Positions 43,213 to 50,222 of a stretch of 64,000 nt of DNA are shown piece after piece; the first letter of the stretch is position 1, and every line of letters begins with the position of its first letter. Origin of the DNA: Microbispora sp. H11081 (GTDB taxonomy: Bacteria > Actinomycetota > Actinomycetes > Streptosporangiales > Streptosporangiaceae); the NCBI RefSeq assembly GCF_012999535.1, contig NZ_JABBWV010000003.1:270439-334438 (forward strand), written 5' to 3'. A model generated the notes under the pieces. The model made no database searches. It worked only from the letters and a program-made list of their open reading frames with translations, and was not told the DNA's origin. A program made the position numbers and the translations under genes.

Positions 43213-44075
43213 TACAGCGCCTCCAGCGCGTCACGCAGTCTGAGCAGCAGGTTCACGTCGGTCGCGTCGCCGTTGACCCATGGCAGTCCCGAGGCGGAGC
43301 GCCCGGGCCCTCCCGGGGACGGGACCGGGGCGGCCAGCGGGACCGGGGCGGCCAGTGGGGCCGGGGGCGAGGCAGGGGGCGGCTTGGGCGTGCGCTTGGG
43401 CAGCGCCGCGTGGCCGGCCTTCTCCACCAGTCCGGCCGCCGCGAGCTCCCGTACGGCCAGCAGCGTGGAGTAGGCCGGACGCCCGAGACGGCGGGCCAGC
43501 TCGACCGGCGTGGCGGTCGAGTCCGCGGCGAGCAGCAGCTCCCACTGCAACCGGCTGAGCAGCGCGTGCGAGCCCGGGATCCGCCGCAGGGGCGTCACAG
43601 GGCACGCGTCCAGCTCGGCCGACGGCCAGGCCCGCTCCAGCCTGGCCCGCCGCCTGGCGCACTCGCGCAGCAGCCCCGGCACGTCGAAGAACCAGTGGAC
43701 GCCGAGCCAGTGGGCGTCGCCGTCCTTGAACCTGGTCCTCACCGTCTTGGGCGTCAGCAGGAAGAAGGCCGCGTCGAGCGTGGCGGACAGCGCGCAGAAC
43801 TCCAGCTCACCACGGCTGAGCACCCCTTTTTCCACGAGCAGCGCCCCGCCGTCGCCGCCGGGACCGGCCTGCTGCCGCGCGCGCCGGACCCCGTTCGCGC
43901 TGATCCGGCCAGACGCGCCGAGCAGGTCCTCCACGCCGGGGGTGGTGGCGCACTCCACGTACGACACCCGGCCGTGGTCGTAGTAGACCGTGCCTTCCTT
44001 GCCCACCCGCAGTGAGCCGGTGGCCTCGTCCTTGGCGAGGCCGGTGAGCACGGCGTCGAGAGTCGGGGCCGCCAC
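43212..44075 (-). CDS. PATAN (DUF4388)-like protein with winged helix
   Basis: 287 residues from a GTG (GGGAG 9 nt upstream). The N-terminal ~100 residues match the PATAN/DUF4388 pattern (LTGLAKDEATGSLRVGKEGTVYYDHGRVSYV), followed by LVEKGVLSRGELEF. A winged-helix-like segment lies near 165-225 (PVELARRLGRPAYSTLLAVRELAAAGLVEKAG). A Pro/Ala-rich linker and a short C-terminal helix complete it. Such proteins link Roadblock/GTPase systems to signalling in bacteria. It is the second gene of the operon, flanked by Roadblock genes on both sides. Confidence 0.82.
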   Translation of the reverse strand: MAAPTLDAVLTGLAKDEATGSLRVGKEGTVYYDHGRVSYVECATTPGVEDLLGASGRISANGVRRARQQAGPGGDGGALLVEKGVLSRGELEFCALSATLDAAFFLLTPKTVRTRFKDGDAHWLGVHWFFDVPGLLRECARRRARLERAWPSAELDACPVTPLRRIPGSHALLSRLQWELLLAADSTATPVELARRLGRPAYSTLLAVRELAAAGLVEKAGHAALPKRTPKPPPASPPAPLAAPVPLAAPVPSPGGPGRSASGLPWVNGDATDVNLLLRLRDALEAL

Positions 44076-44089
44076 GGGTCAGGCTCCCA

Positions 44090-44461
44090 TCAGGAGGCGA
44101 CCAGCTCGTCGGTGATCGTGCGCAGCCGCCGCCGGGCCAGCGCGAGGTTCGAGCGTTCCACGTCCAGCCGCACGCACAGCAGCAGCGGGCCGTCGAACAT
44201 CATCTCCATGGGCCGCACCAGGTGGTACGCCGAGCCCGTGGTGACGATCACGTCCTCGATCCGGAAGCCCGTCTCCTGGGAGGCCATCGCGATCCCGTCG
44301 AGCGTGGCGCGGTACGCCTCGCTGAGTCCCGCGGCCGCCCGTCCGGGATCGGCGATTCCCTTTCCCGCGACGGCCATGCCACTGGTGTGGTCCACGAGAA
44401 TGGCGCCGAGCGCGCCCGGGATCGACATGGCCTCGGAGAGACAGTCCTCTATCCCGATCAA
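44090..44461 (-). CDS. Roadblock/LC7 domain protein (3)
   Basis: 123 residues starting at a TTG at 44461, supported by AGGAG 8 nt upstream. Same length and layout as the gene at 42382-42753: IPGALGAILVDHTSGMAVAG, IEDVIVTTGSAYHLVRPM and SNLALARRRLRTI. It is the promoter-proximal gene of the operon, with 14 nt to the PATAN gene. Confidence 0.88.
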   Translation of the reverse strand: MIGIEDCLSEAMSIPGALGAILVDHTSGMAVAGKGIADPGRAAAGLSEAYRATLDGIAMASQETGFRIEDVIVTTGSAYHLVRPMEMMFDGPLLLCVRLDVERSNLALARRRLRTITDELVAS

Positions 44462-44699
44462 CCCGTAACTCCTCGCCTCGCCGGTGCAGCGCGGCCCACA
44501 CTAGAGGAGCAGGTGAACGGCCCTCCCGATTCGAGCGGGGCTCGGATATACGGATTAGTACGGAAGAATAAGAATCTTTCCTCTCGGAATGGAAATCCCG
44601 ATTTTCGTGAAATCTCTTCATGTTGTCGGGGAGTCCACGGGCACGCCCAGGGCACGTCCACGGGCTCCTTCACCTCGGCACTGCGGTCACAATGGAGGC
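44462..44699. other. divergent intergenic region, partly AT-rich
   Basis: 238 bp between the Roadblock operon and the DUF523 gene with no credible gene. The stretch 44545-44625 is markedly AT-rich for this genome and probably holds the Roadblock operon promoter. I cannot fix a single -35/-10 pair. Confidence 0.5.
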
Positions 44700-45257
44700 G
44701 TGGAACGTGTTCTGGTCAGCGCCTGCCTGCTCGGCCGCAGGGTGCGGTACGACGGCGGGGCGAAGACCAGCGATGACGACGTGCTGGCCCGCTGGCGCGC
44801 CGAGGGGCGGCTGGTGCCGTTCTGCCCGGAGGTCGAGGGCGGGCTGCCCGTCCCCCGGCCGCCCGCCGAGATCGAGGGCGGCGCGGGCGGGGCGGCCGTC
44901 CTCGCCGGAGAGGCCAGGATCCTGACGCCGGAGGGCGGCGACGTGACCGCCGCGTTCCTGTCCGGAGCGCGGCAGGCCCTCGCCGCCGCCAGGTCCCTCG
45001 GCGTACGGGTCGCGATCCTCAAGGAGGGCAGCCCGTCGTGCGGCTCGCTGCGGATCTACGACGGCGGCCACCGGGGGAGGACCACCCCGGGGCAGGGCGT
45101 GACGACCGCGCTGCTGGAGCTGAACGGCGTGCGCGTCTTCGGCGAGGACCGGATCCCGGAGGCCGCGGCCTACCTCGCGGATCTGGTCACGGAGACGGCT
45201 TCTACGGAGACGGCTTCTACGGAGACGGCTTTTACGGAGACAGGGGATCCGAGGTGA
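44700..45257 (+). CDS. DUF523 domain-containing protein
   Basis: 185 residues from a GTG. The DUF523 signature is complete: LVSACLLGRRVRYDGG at the N-terminus, VPFCPEVEGGLPVPRPPAEI, and VAILKEGSPSCGSLRIYDG with the paired Cys. The family is the short form found beside or fused to YbgA, with suggested roles in thiolation or 2-thiouracil handling. CACAAT just upstream and no spaced Shine-Dalgarno suggest leaderless expression. The last 20 residues are an extra Thr-Glu-Thr-Ala-Ser repeat encoded by a 15-bp tandem repeat. Confidence 0.9.
   Translation: MERVLVSACLLGRRVRYDGGAKTSDDDVLARWRAEGRLVPFCPEVEGGLPVPRPPAEIEGGAGGAAVLAGEARILTPEGGDVTAAFLSGARQALAAARSLGVRVAILKEGSPSCGSLRIYDGGHRGRTTPGQGVTTALLELNGVRVFGEDRIPEAAAYLADLVTETASTETASTETAFTETGDPR
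45189..45241. repeat. 15-bp tandem repeat at convergent gene ends
   Basis: ACGGAGACGGCTTCT repeats at 45189, 45204 and 45219 (one base changed), with a partial fourth unit. It encodes the TETAS repeats of the DUF523 tail. Its third copy supplies the TAA (45232-45234) of the opposite DUF4032 gene. Confidence 0.9.
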
Positions 45258-46458
45258 CGATGACGGCCTTCTCGTCGGGCTTGTGCACCAGGACGTTCTC
45301 CACGTAGGACCGCACCGCCGCCTCCAGCCCGACGTCCTTGCCCGCGGCCTCGGACATGTACCAGCGGTGGTCGAGCACCTCGTGGAAGAGCTGGGCGGGC
45401 TCCAGCTTGCGCCGCAGGTCGACCGGGGTCGCGTGCACCACCGGCTGGAACACCTCGGCCAGCCAGCGGTGGGCCACGATCGCCTCGTCCTCGTGCCGCA
45501 GGCCCGTGGACACCCGGAACGAGTCGAGGTCGTTGAGCAGCCGCCTCGCCTGGTTCTCCTCCACGTCGAGGCCGGTCAGGCGCAGCAGGCGGCGCTGGTG
45601 GTGCCCGGCGTCCACGACCTTGGGCCGGACGATCAGCCGGGAGGTGCCTGCCTTGCGGCGCACCATCATCTCCGCGACGTCGAAGCCGAGGGAGTTGAGC
45701 CGCCGCACGCGCTGGTCCACGCGGTGCCAGTCGACCTCCTCGATGATCTCGTCCTCGGTCAGCTCGTGCCACAGCCGGTGGTAGCGCTCGACGAGCTGCT
45801 CGGCGAAGGCCAGCGGGTCGATGCTCGAGTGGAGCAGCCCGCCCGCCTCCAGGTCGAGCATCTCCCCGTAGATGTTGACGTGCGCCACGTCGATGTCGTG
45901 GGCCCGCTGCCCCTCGCTGATCGCCGGGTGGAGCTCGCCGGTCTCCGCGTCCACCAGATAGGCGGCGAAGGCCCCGGCGTCCCGTCGGAACAGCGTGTTG
46001 GACAGCGAGCAGTCGCCCCAATAGAAGCCGGTCAGGTGGAGCCGTACGAGCAGGACCGCGAGCGCGTCGAGCAGGCGGATCAGCGTGTCGGGCCGCACCG
46101 AGCCCGACAGCACCGCGCGGTACGGCAGCGAGAACTGCAGGTGCCGCGTGATCAGGGCGGAGTCCAGCTCGGAGCCGTCCGGCGCGGTCCGACCGGTGAC
46201 GACGGCGACCGGCTCGACGGCGGGCGCGTCGTGCCGCGCCAGGTCCCACAGAAGCTGATACTCCCGCTTGGCGTACCGGGTGCTGATCTCCTTGATCGCG
46301 TACACCCGGCCGCTGAGCCGGGCGAAGCGCACCACGTGCCGGGAGATGCCGCGGGGCAGCGTCACCAGATGATGGACGGGCCACTCCTCCAGGGGGACGT
46401 CCCAGGGCAGGCGGATCAGGTCGGGGTCGCTGGGGGCGCCGGTGATCTGCAGGGGCAC
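45232..46458 (-). CDS. DUF4032 domain-containing protein (kinase-like fold)
   Basis: 408 residues from the GTG at 46458 (AAGGAG 6 nt upstream); the longer frame to 46488 would bury that site. The N-terminal half resembles the lipopolysaccharide-kinase fold (RVYAIKEISTRYAKREYQLLWDL with a Lys, then LHLTGFYWGDCSLSNTLFR, matching the HxxGxxHGDxxxxN catalytic loop). The C-terminal half is the DUF4032 domain. Function is unknown, but the family is almost universal in actinobacteria. It overlaps the convergent DUF523 gene by 26 bp. Confidence 0.92.
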   Translation of the reverse strand: MPLQITGAPSDPDLIRLPWDVPLEEWPVHHLVTLPRGISRHVVRFARLSGRVYAIKEISTRYAKREYQLLWDLARHDAPAVEPVAVVTGRTAPDGSELDSALITRHLQFSLPYRAVLSGSVRPDTLIRLLDALAVLLVRLHLTGFYWGDCSLSNTLFRRDAGAFAAYLVDAETGELHPAISEGQRAHDIDVAHVNIYGEMLDLEAGGLLHSSIDPLAFAEQLVERYHRLWHELTEDEIIEEVDWHRVDQRVRRLNSLGFDVAEMMVRRKAGTSRLIVRPKVVDAGHHQRRLLRLTGLDVEENQARRLLNDLDSFRVSTGLRHEDEAIVAHRWLAEVFQPVVHATPVDLRRKLEPAQLFHEVLDHRWYMSEAAGKDVGLEAAVRSYVENVLVHKPDEKAVIVTSDPLSP

Positions 46459-46500
46459 CAATCGCTCCTTTTCTGGGGGCTTCCACACAAGTGTCGCGGA

Positions 46501-46506
46501 TAGAGT
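46501..46506 (+). promoter_or_regulatory. -10 element of a leaderless promoter
   Basis: TAGAGT, 8 nt before the DUF885 ATG at 46515, with no Shine-Dalgarno. It supports this start over the in-frame GTG at 46491. Confidence 0.5.
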
Positions 46507-46514
46507 CGGGCGCT

Positions 46515-48089
46515 ATGACGCTGGTGGACGAGTTCATCGACTGGTACCTGGCCGAGAACCCGGTCAGGGCGGCCCTCCTCGGGGCCGACGGATACGACCG
46601 CACGCTGGGCGATCTCAGCGCGGCCGCCTTCATCGCGCGGGAGCGGGCGGCCGAGGAGTGGTTGCGCAAGCTCTCGGAGGCGGCGCCCGAGAGCCCGGAG
46701 GACGAGATCGACAGGGATCTGGTCGCCGCCCATCTCCGGGGACAGATCGCGCTGGCCCGCTGGCCGGAGTGGCGGCGCGAGCCCGCCGCCTACCTCGGGG
46801 TGATCTTCGCGTCGATGTTCACGCCGTTCCAGCAGCGCCTCAAGCCGGAGGCCGAGCTGGTCGACGCCGCTATCGCGCGGCTGGCCGAGGTGCCCGCCGT
46901 GCTCGCCGCCTGCCAGGCCAACCTCGACCCCGATCTCGCCGCCGACCTGCTGGTCAAGCGCGGCCTCGACCAGGCCCGTACGGGCCGCGGTTTCCTGACC
47001 GGGACGCTGCCCGCGCTGGTCGGCGACCCGGACCTGCGGGCACGGCTCGCCGCGGCCGCCGAGCCGGCCGCCGACGCGTTCGACGGGCTGGTCCGCTTCC
47101 TGGAGGGCTTCGAGGCCCGCGGCACCTGGCGGATGGGCGAGGAGCTCTACTCCGCGCTGCTGCGCGAGCAGGAGATGCTCGGCTACGGCGCGGCGGAGCT
47201 GCACGAGAAGGGCCGTCAGGCCTGGGCCGAGCTGGACACGCGGATGACCGAGGTCGCCGCACGCCTCGGCTCCGGCGGCTGGCGGGCGGCCATGGAGTCG
47301 CTCATGGACGACCACCCGCCGATCCTGGAGGCCATGCGCGCCGAGTACGAGGCAGAGACGCTGCGGGCGCGCGAGTTCGTCCGCGAGCGCGGGCTGGTGA
47401 CCTTCCCCGAGGGGGAGGAATGCCGGGTCGAGCCGTCGCCTGAGTTCCAGCGGCCCATCATCGCCGTGGCCAGCTACCTCGCCCCGCCGCCGCTGTCGTC
47501 CTCGCGCGACGGCGTGTTCTTCGTGCCGTACACCCCGGACGGCTTCACCGAGGAGCAGGTGCGGCAGCGGCTGCGCACCAACTCGCGCGCCCAGATGCCG
47601 TCGATCAGCGTGCACGAGGCCTACCCCGGCCACCACTGGCACCTGTCCTGGATGGCCGGCAACCCGCACCGCGCCCGCAAGATCTTCCGTACGCCCTACT
47701 TCGTGGAGGGCTGGGGGCTCTACGTCGAGAAGCTCATGCACGAGCAGGGCTACTTCGACACTCCGGAGACCGAGCTCGCCCACCTGGACTGCCGGATCTG
47801 GCGGGCCGCCAGGATCGTGGTCGACACGGCGCTGCACTGCGACGACATGTCGATCGAGCAGGCGGAGGAGTTCCTCACCACCAAGGCGTCGCTGTCGCCC
47901 GGCACGGCCGCCGGCGAGGTCAGCCGCTACTGCGCCTGGCCCACGCAGGCGCCCTCGTACCTCACGGGCGCCCTGGAGATCGAGCGGATCAGGGCCGACT
48001 ACACGGGCGACCTGCGGAGCTTCCACGACACGATCGCGGGCTCGGGCGGGCTTCCGCTGGGCCTCGCCAGGAAGGTCGTGCTGGGTTAG
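46515..48089 (+). CDS. DUF885 family zinc-peptidase-like protein
   Basis: 524 residues. Full DUF885 family length, with the metal-binding motif HEAYPGHH (His367/Glu368...His373-374) and the downstream glutamate motif FVEGWGLYVE. No signal peptide, so cytoplasmic. Distant homologues are carboxypeptidase/dipeptidase-like, and peptide or amino-acid-conjugate hydrolysis is likely. It is divergent from DUF4032, with 56 bp between the starts. Confidence 0.9.
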   Translation: MTLVDEFIDWYLAENPVRAALLGADGYDRTLGDLSAAAFIARERAAEEWLRKLSEAAPESPEDEIDRDLVAAHLRGQIALARWPEWRREPAAYLGVIFASMFTPFQQRLKPEAELVDAAIARLAEVPAVLAACQANLDPDLAADLLVKRGLDQARTGRGFLTGTLPALVGDPDLRARLAAAAEPAADAFDGLVRFLEGFEARGTWRMGEELYSALLREQEMLGYGAAELHEKGRQAWAELDTRMTEVAARLGSGGWRAAMESLMDDHPPILEAMRAEYEAETLRAREFVRERGLVTFPEGEECRVEPSPEFQRPIIAVASYLAPPPLSSSRDGVFFVPYTPDGFTEEQVRQRLRTNSRAQMPSISVHEAYPGHHWHLSWMAGNPHRARKIFRTPYFVEGWGLYVEKLMHEQGYFDTPETELAHLDCRIWRAARIVVDTALHCDDMSIEQAEEFLTTKASLSPGTAAGEVSRYCAWPTQAPSYLTGALEIERIRADYTGDLRSFHDTIAGSGGLPLGLARKVVLG

Positions 48090-48115
48090 GTCGTGCTGGA
48101 TCAAGCCGTGCTGGG

Positions 48116-48757
48116 TCAACCGGCGAGCGCGCGCTCTATGACGGCGGTGAGCTGGTCCTCGGTGAGCACCGAGGGCCGGCCCACGCCGAGGGCGCGGACG
48201 TAGACCTCGCACAGCCACTCCAGCAGGCGCGTCGCCTCGAACGCCTGCTCTAGGCCGCCGCCGATCGTCACCGCGCCATGGCTCGCCATCAGCGCGGCCT
48301 GCCGGTCCCTGATCGCGGCGATCACGTTGTCCGCCAGTTCGGGCGTGCCGTACGTCGCGTACGCGGCGACCCGGACGGCGCCTCCGAGCAGCAGGGCGTT
48401 GTAGTGGACGGGCGGCAGTTCGGTCATGGTCGAGGCGACCACGGTCGCGAACACCGAGTGGGTGTGCACCACCGCACGGGCCCCGGTCGCCTGGTACAGC
48501 GCGAGATGCATCGGCGTCTCCGAGGACGGCTTGCGCTCGCCGTCCACGACCCGGCCCTCGAGGTCGAGCACCGGGCAGTCCTCCGGGCGCAGCTGGTCGA
48601 GCGCCACACCGGAGGGCGTGACGACGACCAGGTCCGCGGCCCGGGCGCTCAGGTTGCCCGAGGTGCCGATGACCAGGCCGAGGGCCGCCGCCCGCCGGCC
48701 GTACTCGCAGAGCTCACGCCGAAGCCCGTCAACCTGTTCATCCACCTGCTCGTCCAC
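48116..48757 (-). CDS. class II aldolase/adducin family protein
   Basis: 213 residues from the GTG at 48757; the first codons repeat VDEQVDEQVDG, so a start at 48742 is possible. The class II aldolase signature is present: GTSGNLSAR (phosphate binding), HTHSVFATVV (zinc His pair), the ASHGAV motif with the third His, and SSETPMHLALY with the conserved Glu. It resembles L-fuculose/L-ribulose phosphate aldolase or epimerase-type enzymes acting on a phosphorylated sugar. No sugar kinase is nearby. It is convergent with DUF885. Confidence 0.9.
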   Translation of the reverse strand: MDEQVDEQVDGLRRELCEYGRRAAALGLVIGTSGNLSARAADLVVVTPSGVALDQLRPEDCPVLDLEGRVVDGERKPSSETPMHLALYQATGARAVVHTHSVFATVVASTMTELPPVHYNALLLGGAVRVAAYATYGTPELADNVIAAIRDRQAALMASHGAVTIGGGLEQAFEATRLLEWLCEVYVRALGVGRPSVLTEDQLTAVIERALAG

Positions 48758-48803
48758 GCCGCGAATCTACACAATCGGCCGCGTTTCGTGATGTCCTGGC
48801 GTT

Positions 48804-49079
48804 ATGTACGAGGCTTACGAGTGGCGCCGCGAGGGGGACACGATCCGCAGGACCGTGGTCGCCCGAGACTTCCGTACGGCCATCGCGATCGTGAACGACA
48901 TCGCCGAGCAGGCCGAGGCGCTGAACCACCATCCTGACATCGACATCCGATGGCGGACCCTGCATCTGGCGCTGACCACCCACGACGCCGGCGGCCTGAC
49001 CGACCTCGACTACAAGCTCGCCGCCCGCATCGACGCGATCGTGGCCGACCACGAGGCCGGATCCCCGCAGTCGCGGTAG
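48804..49079 (+). CDS. 4a-hydroxytetrahydrobiopterin dehydratase
   Basis: 91 residues. Pterin-4a-carbinolamine dehydratase with the catalytic histidine motif NHHPDIDIRW and the following LHLALTTHDAGGLTDLDYKLA, the family's most conserved segment. It recycles oxidised pterin cofactor after aromatic amino acid hydroxylation and also occurs widely in bacteria lacking such hydroxylases. It starts 46 bp from the divergent aldolase gene. Confidence 0.95.
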   Translation: MYEAYEWRREGDTIRRTVVARDFRTAIAIVNDIAEQAEALNHHPDIDIRWRTLHLALTTHDAGGLTDLDYKLAARIDAIVADHEAGSPQSR

Positions 49080-49098
49080 GTCCTTTCCACGGCCTCCC

Positions 49099-49146
49099 GC
49101 TACCTGGCCCTGCCGCTACCTGGCCCTGCCGGTTCCTGGCCCTGCC
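49099..49146. repeat. three 16-bp tandem repeats
   Basis: GCTACCTGGCCCTGCC at 49099 and 49115, and GGTTCCTGGCCCTGCC at 49131. They are intergenic, just after the pterin dehydratase stop, in a 245-bp region (49080-49324) that otherwise holds no gene. Confidence 0.9.
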
Positions 49147-49260
49147 GCGCGTGGATCCAGGCGGTGCCTCGCCGCGTCGGTGTCGTCGCCCACGGCTCTG
49201 GGCGGTGGCCTCCTCCGCCTTGCGACGCGTCCACCTGGATCCAGGGGCGCGACGGGCAGT

Positions 49261-49289
49261 GTCTGTCAGATGCTCCGTCTGTCAGATGC
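49261..49289. repeat. 13-bp direct repeat
   Basis: GTCTGTCAGATGC at 49261-49273 and 49277-49289, separated by TCC, in the same gene-free region. TGGATCCAGG (about 49152) and CCTGGATCCA (about 49234) also form a distant inverted pair. Function not evident. Confidence 0.85.
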
Positions 49290-49324
49290 ACCGTCCGCCA
49301 GGCGCTCCCAGCGTGCCGGAGCGC

Positions 49325-49747
49325 TCATGATGTCGTCGGATGCAGGGCCACGACGGGAATGACGCGGGAGGTCTTCTTCTGATACTCCGCGAAGATCGGG
49401 ACCAGCTCGGCCTGGCGGGCGTACATGCGGTCGCGCTCCTCCCCGGTCAGCGGCACGGCCGTGGCGGTGAACGTCTCGATCGTCGTTCCGTCGCCGGCCT
49501 CGACGGTCACCGTGGGGTTGGCGAGCAGATTGTGGTACCAGTCGGGATTGCGCGGCGCGCCCGCGTATGAGGCGAAGACGAGGAACCTGTCCCCGTCCCG
49601 CAAGCACGCGACGGGGTTCGTACGGGCGGCGCCTGACTTGGCGCCCGTGGTCGTCAGCAGGATCAGCGGCGTTCCCTCGAACGCCCCGCCGACCTTGCCG
49701 CCGTTCGCCCGGAACTCTTCAATGATCTTGATATTCCAATCGGACAT
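49325..49747 (-). CDS. nitroreductase/deazaflavin (F420)-dependent oxidoreductase, Ddn family
   Basis: 140 residues. Split-beta-barrel Ddn family: IIEEFRANGGKVGG at the N-terminus, LILLTTTGAKSGAARTNPV (F420 phosphate binding), LVFASYAGAPRNPDWYHNLLANP and the C-terminal YARQAELVPIFAEYQKKTSRVIPVV. It uses reduced F420 to reduce quinones, nitro compounds or similar substrates. F420 is present in actinomycetes, supporting the assignment. Confidence 0.94.
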   Translation of the reverse strand: MSDWNIKIIEEFRANGGKVGGAFEGTPLILLTTTGAKSGAARTNPVACLRDGDRFLVFASYAGAPRNPDWYHNLLANPTVTVEAGDGTTIETFTATAVPLTGEERDRMYARQAELVPIFAEYQKKTSRVIPVVALHPTTS

Positions 49748-50222
49748 GGGACGCTGGCTCCTGAACCTCGATGTTTCCTGCCCGGCAGTGGAACTGTTCA
49801 GAGATCAACATAGCCAACGGACCACGGTCGGAGCAGGCGCGCGTGCGTGCTGTCGCACTGGCTAACCAGACGGACCGCTCGCGCGGGCGTGGATCGGCGT
49901 TACGAGGAGCTGCGCCGGCTTTCCGCGGCGGGTGGCCGAATGGGCCGACTGGCGGAATCGCCGAGCCGTCCCGGTCGACGGCGTCTGGAGCGCGTCCAGC
50001 GGGCTCTGTACGACAACCTCGAGACGCCGGAGGCGCTGCGCCTGCCGCGCTGGAAGCCGATGCGGCGGTCACGCCAGGCTCCAAGTCCGAGACCTTCCAG
50101 CACTTCGACCACCTGCTCGTTTCGCCCACCTGTCGCTCCAACAAATCGCCTGCTCAGGGGTGTCGATGGGGCACTGACGTGGAAGAATTCATACAAGAGT
50201 TCGAATCACGTTGGGAGGTGCG
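49748..50222. other. gene-free region of about 475 bp
   Basis: No frame here has convincing protein character. One plus-strand frame around 49990-50040 reads RALYDNLETPEALRL, faintly like a segment of the cysteinyl-tRNA synthetase/MshC helical domain, but nothing flanking it agrees. It may be a decayed remnant. The last part carries the ribosome-binding site (GGGAGG) of the HNH gene. Confidence 0.4.

Noticed and set aside
49099..49289. Short tandem and direct repeats considered as a CRISPR array or attachment site
   Set aside because: Units are adjacent or separated by 3 nt, with no spacers, no cas genes and no integrase or tRNA nearby.
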